DNA from: Nocardioides psychrotolerans
GTDB lineage: Bacteria > Actinomycetota > Actinomycetes > Propionibacteriales > Nocardioidaceae
Reading direction: 5' to 3'
Assembly (NCBI RefSeq): GCF_900113685.1
Contig: NZ_FOQG01000001.1
Coordinates: 124,001-188,000 of the forward strand
Length of the DNA: 64,000 nucleotides
Position numbers and translations under genes: made by a program. The stretch's first letter is position 1, and the number at the start of each line of letters is the position of its first letter. Of the stretch, positions 36,976-50,296 are shown in pieces. The notes under the pieces were generated by a model. That model saw only the letters and a list, made by a program, of their open reading frames with translations, did no database searches and was not told the origin of the DNA.

Positions 36976-38109
36976 TCAGGCACCCGCCCCGTCGAGGATC
37001 GACTCCATCAACGGCTTGTGGTGCATCAGGGTCTCGATGTCGTCGGGGCGCTCGATCTCGCCGAAGTGGATGGACCGGGCGCCGGTGCGCATGAAGACGA
37101 TGCACCACTGGACAGCGTTGTAGACGTGGTACCAGGTGAGGTCACCGACGGTGGTGCCGCTGGCCTGCTCGTAGGTCGCGACGATGTCCTCCTCCCGCAG
37201 GAAGTGCGGCATCCCGGGCAGCTCGAGCATGCCGGTAATCGACTCGAAGACCCGGTGGGCGAAGACGATCCACGACAGGTCGAGCTCGCGCGGACCGATC
37301 GCGGCCATCTCCCAGTCGAGGACGGCCACGGGGGTGAAGTCGCGGTAGATCACGTTGCCCACGCGCGAGTCGCCCCAGCACAGCACCGTCTCCCCGGTCT
37401 CGGCGTCGGCCAGGTGCTCCTCGAGCCAGGCCAGGCCCCGCTCGGCCAGCGGCGAGCGGCCGATGTCGGTGACCGCGAAGTCGTACCACGCCCGCGTCCG
37501 GGCCAGGTTGCGCGCGAGCGGGGTCTCGCCCGCCTGGTGCGGGTCGAGGAAGGCGAACCGCGAGGACGCGTCCGGGATCGCGTGGAGCGCGGCGATCACC
37601 TCGACGGTGCGGTCCTGGAGCCGTCGCTGGTCGGTGGGGTCGGCGTCGTGGAGCCAGTTGTCGCCGAAGTTGTAGGGCAGCACGTCCTGCGGGATCACGC
37701 CGTCGACGCGGTCCATCAGGAAGAAGGGCGTCCCGAGCACGGTCCCGGTCGGCTCCATCCACCGCACCTGGGGGACCGGCACGTCGGTGAGCTCGCCGAC
37801 GAGCCGCATGGCGTCGTGCTGCTCCTGGAGGGCGTAGGACGGGAACACCGGAAAGTCTGCGGCGGCCGGCGCGACACGGGCGACGTACTCGCCACGACGC
37901 AGCTCGCCCTCCTCGGTCCAGCTCGCGTCGAGGATCATCGTCTCCGACGACATGCCGTTGGCGTCGATCCCGGAGTGGAGGACCACGTGCGGGTCGGCCC
38001 CGGCCGGGAGCAGGGTGGCCAGCCAGTCGGCCAGCTGGGCAGGGACCGTGGCGGCGTCCCGGCTCGAGCGTTGGAGCTTCATGTCTGCGGGCGGGGGTGC
38101 CTGGGTCAC
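36976..38109 (-). CDS. Phosphotransferase family protein (APH/ACAD10-like)
   Basis: 377 residues from GTG 38109 with AGGAG about 7 nt upstream. It is an aminoglycoside-phosphotransferase-fold kinase: the catalytic loop CWGDSRVGNVIY holds the base Asp and Mg-binding Asn, and VLDWEMA holds the DFG-type Asp. The DxxxxN order and length match the family whose animal relatives (ACAD10/11 N-termini) phosphorylate 4-hydroxyacyl-CoAs. A role in hydroxy-acid or sterol side-chain breakdown is therefore possible. It leads an operon with two unknown proteins and an aldehyde dehydrogenase. Its promoter carries a KstR-like operator in the spacer plus a second palindrome. Confidence 0.88.
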   Translation of the reverse strand: MTQAPPPADMKLQRSSRDAATVPAQLADWLATLLPAGADPHVVLHSGIDANGMSSETMILDASWTEEGELRRGEYVARVAPAAADFPVFPSYALQEQHDAMRLVGELTDVPVPQVRWMEPTGTVLGTPFFLMDRVDGVIPQDVLPYNFGDNWLHDADPTDQRRLQDRTVEVIAALHAIPDASSRFAFLDPHQAGETPLARNLARTRAWYDFAVTDIGRSPLAERGLAWLEEHLADAETGETVLCWGDSRVGNVIYRDFTPVAVLDWEMAAIGPRELDLSWIVFAHRVFESITGMLELPGMPHFLREEDIVATYEQASGTTVGDLTWYHVYNAVQWCIVFMRTGARSIHFGEIERPDDIETLMHHKPLMESILDGAGA

Positions 38110-38138
38110 GCGCTGACTCCTGTGACGTGGGTCTCAAT

Positions 38139-38180
38139 CTGACAGGTGTCAGCATCACTGGAACGTGTTCTAGTTGTCAA
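38139..38180 (-). promoter_or_regulatory. Promoter of phosphotransferase operon with two operators
   Basis: On the minus strand TTGACA (38180-38175) is a consensus -35 box, with a weak -10 candidate GATGCT (38156-38151) 18 bp downstream. The KstR-like site 38159-38172, which fits TnnAACnnGTTnnA exactly, fills the spacer. A second palindrome, CTGACA-GG-TGTCAG (38139-38152), lies immediately downstream. Dual control is likely. Confidence 0.6.
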
Positions 38181-38222
38181 CGGAGGCCAGACCGCGCACC
38201 GGCCGGGACGGGTCCCGCCGGC

Positions 38223-39965
38223 TCAGACGATGTCGGGGACCTTCACCCGAGCCTCGTCCGCCTCCTGGTCGGTCAGCATCAGCTGGCTCTGCCGCTCCGC
38301 CTCGACCCGGCGCAGGTAGTGGTCGACCTCCTCGGCCGTGCGTGCCTCGTCCCAGCCGAGCTCGCCGGCCATGAGCCGCGCCGCGGCAGGAGCAGCTGCC
38401 ACGCCGCGGTCGAAGGTCTCGATCGAGATCCGAGTACGCCGGGTGAGGACGTCGTCGAGGTGGCGCGCGCCCTCGTGCGTCACCGCGTAGACCACCTCGG
38501 CCGCGAGGTAGTCCTCCGCCCCGGTCAACGGCAGCGCGAGCAGCCGATGGTCGGCGATCAGGGCCAGCAGGTCGTCGATCTGCCCGCCGTAGCGCGAGAG
38601 CAGGTGGTCGATGCGCGCCACGTGGAGGCCGGAGCGACGCGCCAGCAACACCCGCTGGTTGGACCGGGTCTCGAAACCGTCGGCGCCCAGCAGCGGCACC
38701 CGGTCGGTGATCGAGTCACGGATGGTCAAGTTGACCGTGGTCTTGAGCGAGTGGGCCGCCGCGTCGATCGCGTCCCGGGCCATGACGCGGTAGGTCGTGA
38801 GCTTGCCACCGGCGATCATCACCAGACCTGGCACGGGCGTGACGACGGTGTGCTCGCGCGAGATCCTCGAGGTCGGCTCGGACTCCCCCGACAGCAGCGG
38901 GCGCAGCCCGGCCCAGACCCCCGAGACGTCGTTGTGGTCGAGCGGCTCGCGCAGGATCGGGTTGACGTGGTCGAGGATGTAGTCGATGTCGGCCCGGCTG
39001 GCCGCCGGGTGGGCCTTGTCGAGGCTCCAGGGGGTGTCGGTCGTGCCGATGATCCAGTGTCGACCCCACGGGATGACGAACAGCACGGACGTCTCGGTGC
39101 GCACGATGAAGCCGGCCTCGGACCGGATCCGGTCGCGCGGCACGACGATGTGGACACCCTTGCTCGCCTGGACGTGCAGCGACCCCCGACCACCGACCAT
39201 CTCCTGGATCTCGTCGGTCCAGACCCCGGCCGCGTTGACAACGACCCGGGCGCGGATCTCCAGCTCGCTGCCGCTCTCGAGGTCCACAGCCGTCACGCCG
39301 ACCACCCGCTCCCCTTCGCGCAGGAAGCCGGTGACCTTCACCCGCGTGGCGACGTGCGCTCCGTGACCAGCCGCGGTGCGGGCGAGCGCGAGCACCAGCC
39401 GGGCGTCGTCGACCTGCGCGTCGTAGTACTGGATCGCACCGGCGATCGCGTCGGACTTGAAGTCGGGTGCGATCCGCGCGACCTGGCGCCGGAAGAGATG
39501 ACGGTGCCGTGGGACGCCCATGTCGTATTTGCCGAGCATGGCCATGGCGTCGTAGAGCGCGAGGCCGGCGCCGACGTAGGGCCGCTCCCAGCCCCGATGG
39601 GTCAGTGGGTAGAGGAACGACACGGGCCTGACCAGGTGCGGCGCCAGCCGGGTCAGCAGCAGGCCGCGCTCCTGGAGCGCCTCACGGACCAGGCCGAAGT
39701 CGAGCATCTCGAGGTAGCGCAGGCCACCGTGGATCAGCTTGCTGCTGCGGCTGCTGGTTCCGCTGGCGAGGTCACGCTGCTCGACCAACCCGGTGTTGAG
39801 CCCACGCGTCACGGCATCGAGCGCGGTGCCGGCGCCGACCACGCCACCGCCCACGACCAGCACGTCGAGCTCGGTCTCCCCGGCCAGGCCGCGCATCGTC
39901 GAGAGGGCGACCGTGCGTGCGTCCGGGCTGAGGGCCGACGGGGGCGATGCCAGGGGAGAGCTCAT
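38223..39965 (-). CDS. glpD: Aerobic glycerol-3-phosphate dehydrogenase
   Basis: 580 residues from ATG 39965. N-terminal FAD motif VVGGGVVGAGTALDAVTRGL, substrate segment GTSSRSSKLIHGGLRYLE, and WGRHWIIGTTDTPW are typical of GlpD; a C-terminal helical domain follows (from ~400). The enzyme oxidises glycerol 3-phosphate to dihydroxyacetone phosphate at the membrane and passes electrons to quinone. No ribosome-binding site is visible; CACAAT 6 nt upstream is a weak leaderless-type box. It lies after rnhA on the same strand, with 26 bp between them. Confidence 0.94.
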   Translation of the reverse strand: MSSPLASPPSALSPDARTVALSTMRGLAGETELDVLVVGGGVVGAGTALDAVTRGLNTGLVEQRDLASGTSSRSSKLIHGGLRYLEMLDFGLVREALQERGLLLTRLAPHLVRPVSFLYPLTHRGWERPYVGAGLALYDAMAMLGKYDMGVPRHRHLFRRQVARIAPDFKSDAIAGAIQYYDAQVDDARLVLALARTAAGHGAHVATRVKVTGFLREGERVVGVTAVDLESGSELEIRARVVVNAAGVWTDEIQEMVGGRGSLHVQASKGVHIVVPRDRIRSEAGFIVRTETSVLFVIPWGRHWIIGTTDTPWSLDKAHPAASRADIDYILDHVNPILREPLDHNDVSGVWAGLRPLLSGESEPTSRISREHTVVTPVPGLVMIAGGKLTTYRVMARDAIDAAAHSLKTTVNLTIRDSITDRVPLLGADGFETRSNQRVLLARRSGLHVARIDHLLSRYGGQIDDLLALIADHRLLALPLTGAEDYLAAEVVYAVTHEGARHLDDVLTRRTRISIETFDRGVAAAPAAARLMAGELGWDEARTAEEVDHYLRRVEAERQSQLMLTDQEADEARVKVPDIV

Positions 39966-39991
39966 GGACCCATTGTGACCGGGTGCGTGTC

Positions 39992-40501
39992 TCAGGCGGG
40001 TTTCCCGCCGGCGCCGCGCGCCACCTCGACTGCCTCGGTGAGGCCGCGAGCGGCCAACCGGTCGGCCAGCTCGTTGTCGGGGTGACCGGCGTGACCCTTG
40101 ACCCAGTGCCAATCGACGTCGTGCTGCTCGCACGCCGCCACCAGCAGCTGCCACAGGTCGACATTCTTCACCGGCTGCTTGGCAGAGGTCTTCCAGCCGT
40201 TGCGTGACCAGCCCTGGACCCACTTCATGATGCCGTTGCGGACGTAGGTGCTGTCGGTGTGGATCTCCACGACCGAGCGACGCTTGAGCATGCCCAGCGC
40301 CCGGATCGGCGCCATGAGCTCCATGCGGTTGTTGGTCGTCTCGCCGGCCTCGCCACCGCAGATCTCCAGCTCGTGGCTGCCCTGTCGCAAGATCGCGCCC
40401 CAACCGCCCGGGCCGGGGTTGGGGATGCAGGCGCCGTCGGTGTGGATCACGACGGGCGGCCCGCCCGCGGGCGGTGCTGCTGCTGCGGGGACGTCACTCA
40501 C
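39992..40501 (-). CDS. rnhA: Ribonuclease HI
   Basis: 169 residues. RNase H fold with catalytic Asp22 ([11 protein letters not shown]), Glu61 (NNRMELMAP), Asp83 (IHTDSTYV) and the Asp of HPDNELAD. It cuts the RNA strand of RNA-DNA hybrids. The N-terminal ~15 residues are Ala/Pro-rich and not part of the fold. The GTG start at 40501 overlaps the stop of guaB3 by one base (TAGTG), so translation is coupled. Confidence 0.95.
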   Translation of the reverse strand: MSDVPAAAAPPAGGPPVVIHTDGACIPNPGPGGWGAILRQGSHELEICGGEAGETTNNRMELMAPIRALGMLKRRSVVEIHTDSTYVRNGIMKWVQGWSRNGWKTSAKQPVKNVDLWQLLVAACEQHDVDWHWVKGHAGHPDNELADRLAARGLTEAVEVARGAGGKPA

Positions 40502-41607
40502 TACTCGACGACGACCTCGACCCGCTGGAACTCCTTGAGGTCGGTGTAGCCGGTGGTGGCCATCGAGCGCTTGAGCGCGCCGATGAGGTTCATCGTGCCG
40601 TCGGCGACGCGGGACGGACCGAAGAGGATCTCCTCGAGGCTGCCGACCTGCTCGAACTCGACGCGCTCGCCGCGCGGGAGGTCGGCGTGGTGGGCCTCGG
40701 CACCCCAGTGGAATCCGCGGCCCGGAGCATCGGTGGCGCGGGCGAGCGGCGAGCCCACCATGACGGCGTCGGCGCCGCAGGCGATCGCCTTGGCGATGTC
40801 ACCGGACTTGCCGATGGAGCCGTCGGCGATGACGTGGACGTAACGTCCGCCCGACTCGTCGAGGTAGTCGCGGCGGGCGGCCGCCACGTCGGCGACCGCG
40901 GACGCCATCGGGACCGCGACGCCGAGCACCGTGCGGGTGGTGTGGGCCGCTCCCCCGCCGAAGCCCACGAGCACGCCGGCAGCGCCGGTGCGCATCAGGT
41001 GGAGCGCCGCCTGGTAAGTGGCACACCCGCCCACGATGACAGGCACGTCGAGCTCGTAGATGAACTCCTTGAGGTTGAGCGGCTCTGCCTGCGAGGAGAC
41101 GTGCTCGGCACTGACCGTGGTGCCCCGGATGACGAACATGTCCACGCCGGCGTCGACGACGACCTTCGCGAACTCCTTGGTGCGCTGCGGAGACAGCGAC
41201 CCGGCGACCGTGACGCCGGCCTCGCGCACCTCGCGCAGCCGCTCGGTGATTAACTCGGCCTTGACCGGCTCGGTGTAGATCTCCTGCATCCGCGCGGTCG
41301 CGTCGATGCCGCGCAGCCCGGAGACCTCCTCGAGCAACGAGAGCGGGTCCTCGTAGCGGGTCCACAGGCCCTCGAGGTTGAGCACCCCGAGCCCACCGAA
41401 GCGCCCCAGGGCGATCGCGGTGCCGGGTGACATGACCGAGTCCATGGGGGCCGCGAGGACCGGCAGCGAGAAGCGGTAGGCATCGATCTGCCAGTCGATG
41501 CTGACCTCTTCGGGGTCACGCGTGCGGCGCGATGGCACGATGGCGATGTCGTCGAAGGAAAAGGCACGGCGGGCACGCTTGGCGCGCCCGATCTCGATCT
41601 CGGTCAC
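40501..41607 (-). CDS. guaB3: GuaB3-family IMP dehydrogenase-related protein
   Basis: 368 residues, an IMPDH/GMP-reductase TIM barrel without CBS domains. It has the family signatures [16 protein letters not shown] and [27 protein letters not shown]. The catalytic loop that reads GSICTTR in GuaB reads GAAHTTR here, with His222 where the essential Cys would be, so a normal IMPDH reaction is unlikely. GuaB3 of cyanobacteria has been reported to act as a GMP reductase; whether that applies to this His variant is unknown. The GTG start at 41607 is 6 nt from TAGCCT (leaderless). The gene overlaps rnhA by one base. Confidence 0.92.
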   Translation of the reverse strand: MTEIEIGRAKRARRAFSFDDIAIVPSRRTRDPEEVSIDWQIDAYRFSLPVLAAPMDSVMSPGTAIALGRFGGLGVLNLEGLWTRYEDPLSLLEEVSGLRGIDATARMQEIYTEPVKAELITERLREVREAGVTVAGSLSPQRTKEFAKVVVDAGVDMFVIRGTTVSAEHVSSQAEPLNLKEFIYELDVPVIVGGCATYQAALHLMRTGAAGVLVGFGGGAAHTTRTVLGVAVPMASAVADVAAARRDYLDESGGRYVHVIADGSIGKSGDIAKAIACGADAVMVGSPLARATDAPGRGFHWGAEAHHADLPRGERVEFEQVGSLEEILFGPSRVADGTMNLIGALKRSMATTGYTDLKEFQRVEVVVE

Positions 41608-41613
41608 CGGCGC

Positions 41614-41619
41614 AGGCTA
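41614..41619 (-). promoter_or_regulatory. -10 box of guaB3 (leaderless)
   Basis: TAGCCT on the minus strand, 6 nt before the GTG at 41607. Confidence 0.5.
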
Positions 41620-42300
41620 CTAGAGCGGCCCCGCTGAGCCCTCTTCGAGCGATCCGTCCACGCCGTAGCGCCGGACCAGGTCCTGCAGGCCGTTGCGCAA
41701 CCAGACGGAGTACGCCGAGGGGGGACGGCCCAGCTCGACGGTGAAGGCGAGGTAGCACTCACCCGTGGTCAGCGCGTAGATCGTCTCCGCCAGGCCCTCG
41801 TGGGTGTCGACGGTCTCCTCGTCGACCCCGAGCAGCAGCCCGGCCATGCGGCGTGACGTGGCGAGTCGGCCCTGCTGGAGCCCTCGCATGACCTCGGCGG
41901 CCTCCTGGTCGGCGTCCGCGGCGTGCTTGAGCGCGGGCACCAGGGGTGCGAGACCCGCCAGGGCAGCCGTGCCGAAGGCCGTGAGGGCCTCGATGCGCTC
42001 CTCGACCGAGCCAAGGTCCTCCAGGCCGAGCGTGGCTACCGCGGCGTCGAGGTCCGGCGCCGGGCCGAAGCCGGCGCGACGGAAGGCGGTCAGCAGCAGG
42101 CGGACCTTGCTGCCGAAGCGCTTGAGGACGAGCTCCTCGGAGACCTCGGCACCGGCCGCGATGTCGGCGATGGTCGCCCGGGTCCACCCGAGCTCGACGA
42201 AGCGGCGCGTGGCGACGTCGAGGATGCGCTGCTGGCGCTCCTCGGCTGCCTGCTGCCGCTTGGTGTTGTCGTAGGGGCGGCGTACCCGGGGTGAGCTCAT
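41620..42300 (-). CDS. TetR-family transcriptional regulator
   Basis: 226 residues from ATG 42300. N-terminal TetR helix-turn-helix (RILDVATRRFVELGWTRATI, then ADIAAGAEVSEELVLKRFGSK) and an all-helical ligand domain. It starts 10 bp after guaB stops, so it is probably read with guaB. Its stop is 12 bp from the guaB3 start. No ligand or target can be assigned; it is not obviously KstR, and no KstR-like site is near it. Confidence 0.88.
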   Translation of the reverse strand: MSSPRVRRPYDNTKRQQAAEERQQRILDVATRRFVELGWTRATIADIAAGAEVSEELVLKRFGSKVRLLLTAFRRAGFGPAPDLDAAVATLGLEDLGSVEERIEALTAFGTAALAGLAPLVPALKHAADADQEAAEVMRGLQQGRLATSRRMAGLLLGVDEETVDTHEGLAETIYALTTGECYLAFTVELGRPPSAYSVWLRNGLQDLVRRYGVDGSLEEGSAGPL

Positions 42301-42310
42301 CTGCCCCAAC

Positions 42311-44858
<2,548 letters not shown>

Positions 44859-44965
44859 GGCTCCAGCGTCTCCCGCGGGCGTTGCGGATCCACCTCGCCT
44901 GTGTTTCCTGCGTGCAACAGATCGCCCGTGACAGTCCGGGTCAACGAAGGGTGCGCGAAGGGTGA

Positions 44966-45021
44966 GCGACATATCCCCCGAAATGTCGCCGACCCGCCAC
45001 AGGGTCTGTGACGGGTCGGCG
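44966..45021 (-). terminator. groEL terminator (overlapping hairpins)
   Basis: CGCCGACCCG (44987-44996) pairs with CGGGTCGGCG (45012-45021), and CACAG/CTGTG inside the loop extends the stem to about 15 bp. A second hairpin, GCGACAT with ATGTCGC (44966-44989), shares its right arm. They lie just after groEL on the minus strand. Confidence 0.65.
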
Positions 45022-45036
45022 TGTGGAGCGGATGGA

Positions 45037-46668
<1,632 letters not shown>

Positions 46669-46678
46669 TCAATGAGTT

Positions 46679-46730
46679 CGGGTCGTGTGCCCGAGAGCGC
46701 GCGTCAGCACGGTCTCAGGCACACGACCCG
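46679..46730 (-). promoter_or_regulatory. groES-groEL intercistronic hairpin
   Basis: A perfect 13-bp inverted repeat (46679-46691 with 46718-46730) with a 26-nt loop fills the gap between groES and groEL. It could be a processing or attenuation site, like the cleaved intercistronic stem of the Agrobacterium groESL mRNA. Confidence 0.6.
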
Positions 46731-46737
46731 GTGAAAA

Positions 46738-47031
46738 TCAGGAAACGACGGCGAGGACGTCGCGGGCGGACAGGATGAGGAGCTCCTGGCCGGCGTACTT
46801 GACCTCGGTGCCGCCGTACTTGCTGTAGATGACCTTGTCACCCACGGCGACGTCGAGCGGGACGCGGTTGCCGTTGTCGTCGATGCGGCCGGGACCGATC
46901 GCCTGGACCTCGCCCTCCTGGGGCTTCTCCTTGGCGGTGTCCGGAATGACCAGGCCCGAGGCCGTGGTCTGCTCGGCCTCGAGGGGCTTGACGACGATCC
47001 GGTCCTCGAGAGGCTTGATGTTGACCGACAC
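46738..47031 (-). CDS. groS: Co-chaperonin GroES
   Basis: 97 residues from GTG 47031, chosen because the protein then begins [20 protein letters not shown], the normal GroES N-terminus, and GGAGG lies 8 nt upstream. The mobile loop is [12 protein letters not shown]. It caps the GroEL chamber. Two CIRCE elements upstream indicate repression by HrcA. The leader between them and the start is about 120-150 nt. Confidence 0.96.
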   Translation of the reverse strand: MSVNIKPLEDRIVVKPLEAEQTTASGLVIPDTAKEKPQEGEVQAIGPGRIDDNGNRVPLDVAVGDKVIYSKYGGTEVKYAGQELLILSARDVLAVVS

Positions 47032-47154
47032 GATGTCGACCTCCACTTTCTGTCGAATCTGGGGTTGAACTGACCGGGAGGACGGCGTCCTCCCCACGTT
47101 GGGGCTTGCTCGGAGCGGTACGCCGTCGCGGGGGTCGCACTACACCTGCAAGCT

Positions 47155-47181
47155 CTGGCACCCTCGTGGTGAGAGTGCCAG
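47155..47181. promoter_or_regulatory. CIRCE element 1 (HrcA operator)
   Basis: CTGGCACCC-N9-GAGTGCCAG. It differs from a perfect inverted repeat at one pair. HrcA binding is established for this motif upstream of groES. Confidence 0.85.
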
Positions 47182-47188
47182 TCAGAAA

Positions 47189-47215
47189 CTAGCACTCTCC
47201 CCAGAGGAGTGCCAG
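47189..47215. promoter_or_regulatory. CIRCE element 2 (HrcA operator)
   Basis: CTAGCACTC-N9-GAGTGCCAG, close to the consensus TTAGCACTC-N9-GAGTGCTAA, starting 34 bp from the first element. The plus-strand methyltransferase begins only 74 bp away. Confidence 0.9.
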
Positions 47216-47288
47216 CGGCAGTCCCCGGATCGGGTCTCGAGGGCGCGGGCACGGACGCGCCTGTGCGGGGTCCTGACAGGATCACCAC

Positions 47289-48449
47289 GTGGACCTCGAT
47301 GCCTTCCGATGGCTGCTCACCGACGACGGGCAGCGCCTGCTGGCGAAGGCCACTCCGCTCGCCGACGAGGATCCGCTCCGCGCCCAGACCTCGCTACGCC
47401 GTACGGCGGGCGCCGAGCACGCCGCCGCGGCCCTGACCCAGGTGCGGCTGCGCCGACGTGCGCGGACCAAGTTCGGCGACGAGGCCGCGCTGATGTACTT
47501 CACGCCCGACGGCCTCGAGCAGGCCACCCGCGCCGTCGTGGCCAACCACCGCGCCGGACGCCTCGCGGCCTTCCGCACCGCGTCCCTCATCGACCTGGGC
47601 TGCGGCATCGGCGGAGACCTCCTGGCCGCCTCCAAGGTCGGCATCGTGGTCGCCGGCGTCGACCTCGACCCGGTCCGGGTCGCGGTGGCCGAGGCCAACC
47701 TGGCTGCCCTCGAGCTCTCCGGGGCGGTCGGGGTCGCCGACGCGACCCAGCTCGACACCTCGCCCTTCGACGTCGCCTTCGCCGACCCGGCGCGGCGCTC
47801 GGCACGCGGCCGGTCCTTCGACGTCGACGACTGGACCCCGCCGTGGCCCTTCGTGGAGGGACTGCTGCGGCGCGACTCCTGCGTCAAGGTCGCGCCCGGC
47901 ATCCCGCACGACCTGGTGCCCGACGGTGTGGAGGCGGAGTGGGTCAGCGACCACGGCGAAGTGAAGGAGGCCGCGCTCTGGTCGGGCCGCCTCGCGACGA
48001 CGCGGCGACGCGCGACCGTCATCGGCGACGGCGGGCTCGCCACGCTGACCGACGAGGACGATCCCGGCGCGGACGTTCGTGCTGTGGGTGGGTTCCTCTA
48101 CGAGCCCGACGGCGCGGTGATCCGCGCAGGCCTGGTCACCGCCGTCGCCGCGGGTGTCGGCGGCGGGCTGGTCGACGAGCACATCGCCTACGTGACGTCC
48201 GAGGCGTCGTTCCAGACGCCCTTCGCCCGGGGCTACCGGGTCCTCGAGCAGCTGCCCTACCGCGAGAAGCCGTTGCGGGCAGCGCTGCGCGAGCGCGGCA
48301 TCGGTCGACTCACGATCAAGAAGCGGGGTGTGGACATCGTGCCCGAGCAGCTGCGCAAACGGCTTGCCCTGGCCGGTGACGACGAGGGCACCATCGTGCT
48401 CACCCGCGTCGCCGGCCAGGGCACCTGCCTGCTGGTCCAGCCGTTCTAA
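47289..48449 (+). CDS. Class I SAM-dependent methyltransferase, THUMP-like
   Basis: 386 residues. SAM motif I is LIDLGCGIGGDLLAA (residues ~100-114), with the acidic VDLDP after strand 2 and FADPARR as motif IV. C-terminal ~80 residues (PYREKPLRAALRERGIGRLT, then IKKRG) resemble the THUMP-associated tail of this actinobacterial family. Substrate unknown; an RNA methyltransferase is possible. It starts at GTG 47289, 6 nt after CAGGAT, so the transcript may be leaderless. It runs divergently from groES. Confidence 0.82.
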   Translation: MDLDAFRWLLTDDGQRLLAKATPLADEDPLRAQTSLRRTAGAEHAAAALTQVRLRRRARTKFGDEAALMYFTPDGLEQATRAVVANHRAGRLAAFRTASLIDLGCGIGGDLLAASKVGIVVAGVDLDPVRVAVAEANLAALELSGAVGVADATQLDTSPFDVAFADPARRSARGRSFDVDDWTPPWPFVEGLLRRDSCVKVAPGIPHDLVPDGVEAEWVSDHGEVKEAALWSGRLATTRRRATVIGDGGLATLTDEDDPGADVRAVGGFLYEPDGAVIRAGLVTAVAAGVGGGLVDEHIAYVTSEASFQTPFARGYRVLEQLPYREKPLRAALRERGIGRLTIKKRGVDIVPEQLRKRLALAGDDEGTIVLTRVAGQGTCLLVQPF

Positions 48450-48456
48450 CCTGCGC

Positions 48457-49083
48457 TCAGCCGAGGCCGATGGTGGCCTTCTCCGCCGCGATCGTCGTGT
48501 CGTCCCCGTGGCCGGTGTGCACGACCGTGTCGTCGGGGAGCCCGAACAGCTTCGCCCGGATGGACTCCACGATGAGGTCCGCGTCGCTGAACGACCGGCC
48601 TGTGGCTCCCGGACCACCGTTGAAGAGGGTGTCGCCGGTGAAGACGCAACCCAGGCCGGGTGCGTAGAAGCACACGGCTCCCGGGGCGTGGCCCGGCGTG
48701 TGCAGCACCCGCAGGGTCGTGCCGCCGATGGTGAGCTCGAACCCGTCGGCCAGGTCGAGGTCCCAGAGCTCGTCGGTGTGGGTCAGCTCCCAGACCGGCT
48801 TCTCGGCCGGGTGCAGCATGATCGGCGCACCCGACCCGCCGTTGACCCGCTGGCGCAGCTCAGGCGCGACCCGCACGTGGTCGTCGTGGGCATGCGTGCA
48901 CAGAATTGCCTTGACCGTGCGCTCCCCCACGAGCGCCATGATGTCGTCCACGTCGTGCGGGGCGTCGATGACGACGCACTCGGTGTCGTCGCCGATCACC
49001 CAGATGTTGTTGTCGACGTCGAACGTCTGGCCGTCCAGGCTGAACGTGCCGCTCGAGACCGCGTGGTCGATACGTGCGGTCAT
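48457..49083 (-). CDS. MBL-fold hydrolase paired with MscR-like dehydrogenase
   Basis: 208 residues from ATG 49083. Metallo-beta-lactamase fold with the zinc motif THAHDDH, later His in HTPGHAPG, Asp in FTGDTLF and final His near HTGHGDD. Its start overlaps the dehydrogenase stop (TGATG). In M. tuberculosis an MBL gene also follows mscR. It may hydrolyse the S-formylmycothiol made by the dehydrogenase; that is inferred from the pairing. Confidence 0.88.
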   Translation of the reverse strand: MTARIDHAVSSGTFSLDGQTFDVDNNIWVIGDDTECVVIDAPHDVDDIMALVGERTVKAILCTHAHDDHVRVAPELRQRVNGGSGAPIMLHPAEKPVWELTHTDELWDLDLADGFELTIGGTTLRVLHTPGHAPGAVCFYAPGLGCVFTGDTLFNGGPGATGRSFSDADLIVESIRAKLFGLPDDTVVHTGHGDDTTIAAEKATIGLG

Positions 49084-50183
49084 CAGATGACCACGACCGA
49101 GCGCAGCACGTCGCCGTGGTGCATCCGTTCGAAAGCGGCTTCGACGTCGCCGATCCCGATCTCCTCGGTCACGAACGCGTCGAGGTCGAGGCGACCCTGC
49201 TGGTAGAGGTCGACGAGCATCGGGAAGTCGCGCGAGGGCAGGCAGTCGCCGTACCAGCTGGACTTGAGCGACCCACCGCGACCGAAGACGTCGATCAGGG
49301 GCAGCTCCGGCACCTTCATCTCCGGGGTGGGCACGCCGACGAGGACGACGGTGCCGGCGAGGTCGCGGGCGTAGAACGCCTGCTTCCAGGTCTCGGGGTG
49401 TCCGACGGCCTCGACGACGACGTCGGCACCCTCGGCCCCGGCGTAGGTCTGCGCGCAGATCCGCTTGATCTCCTCGACCGGGTCGGTCTCGGAGGAGTTG
49501 ATGACGTGGGTCGCGCCCATCTTGGTCGCCTGCTCGAGCTTCTGGGGGTCGATGTCGACCGCGATGATCGGCGAGGCACCGGCCAGCGCAGAGCCGGCGA
49601 TCGCTGCGACGCCGACGCCGCCGCACCCGATGACCGCGACGGACTTGCCGCGGGTGACGTTGCCGGTGTTGATGGCGGCCCCGAGGCCGGCCATGACGCC
49701 GCAGCCGAGGAGACCGACGGCAGCCGGACGGGCCGAGGGGTCGACCTTGGTGCACTGACCCGCCGCGACCAGGGTCTTCTCGGCGAACGCGCCGATCCCC
49801 AGCGCAGGTGAGAGCTCAGTGCCGTCCTCGAGCGTCATCTTCTGGGTCGCGTTGTGCGTGGCGAAGCAGTACTGCGGCTCGCCTCGGTTGCACGCACGAC
49901 ACTCGCCGCAGACCGCCCGCCAGTTGAGGATCACGAAGTCGCCGGCCATGACCGAGGTGACCCCCTCGCCGACGGCCTCGACGATCCCGGCCGCCTCGTG
50001 GCCCAGGAGGAACGGGAAGTCGTCGTTGATCCCGCCCTCGCGGTAGTGCAGGTCGGTGTGGCACACGCCGCACGCCTGCACCTTCACGACCGCCTCGCCC
50101 GGACCGGGGTCGGGGACGTTGATGGTCACCACCTCGACCGGTGCTCCCTTGGACAGCGCGACGACCGCCTTGACCTGCTGCAT
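49083..50183 (-). CDS. mscR: S-(hydroxymethyl)mycothiol dehydrogenase / nitrosothiol reductase (MscR-like)
   Basis: 366 residues from ATG 50183 (AAGGGG upstream). Zinc-dependent alcohol dehydrogenase: catalytic zinc in CGVCHTDLH, structural zinc in [18 protein letters not shown] motif [10 protein letters not shown]. The class III look plus the coupled MBL hydrolase points to mycothiol-dependent formaldehyde oxidation or S-nitrosomycothiol reduction rather than ethanol oxidation. It diverges from the sigma factor gene over 113 bp. Confidence 0.87.
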   Translation of the reverse strand: MQQVKAVVALSKGAPVEVVTINVPDPGPGEAVVKVQACGVCHTDLHYREGGINDDFPFLLGHEAAGIVEAVGEGVTSVMAGDFVILNWRAVCGECRACNRGEPQYCFATHNATQKMTLEDGTELSPALGIGAFAEKTLVAAGQCTKVDPSARPAAVGLLGCGVMAGLGAAINTGNVTRGKSVAVIGCGGVGVAAIAGSALAGASPIIAVDIDPQKLEQATKMGATHVINSSETDPVEEIKRICAQTYAGAEGADVVVEAVGHPETWKQAFYARDLAGTVVLVGVPTPEMKVPELPLIDVFGRGGSLKSSWYGDCLPSRDFPMLVDLYQQGRLDLDAFVTEEIGIGDVEAAFERMHHGDVLRSVVVI

Positions 50184-50296
50184 GGTGTCCCCTTCTTCGT
50201 GACTCTCGAGTTCGTTGAGCCCCACCGTATTGATCGCGTGGTCACCGTGCCCGCGCGGGACTGCAACCATCCGCGCCCGACCTGCGTCTTGGACAC

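Noticed and set aside
38203-38220. CGGGAC-GG-GTCCCG as a glpD terminator
   Set aside because: The loop is too short for the full stem, there is no T-run, and the stem is only moderately stable; left unannotated.
41620-42300. This TetR gene as the KstR of the window
   Set aside because: It lies far from the three KstR-like sites and its ligand domain gives no such resemblance; no link can be shown.
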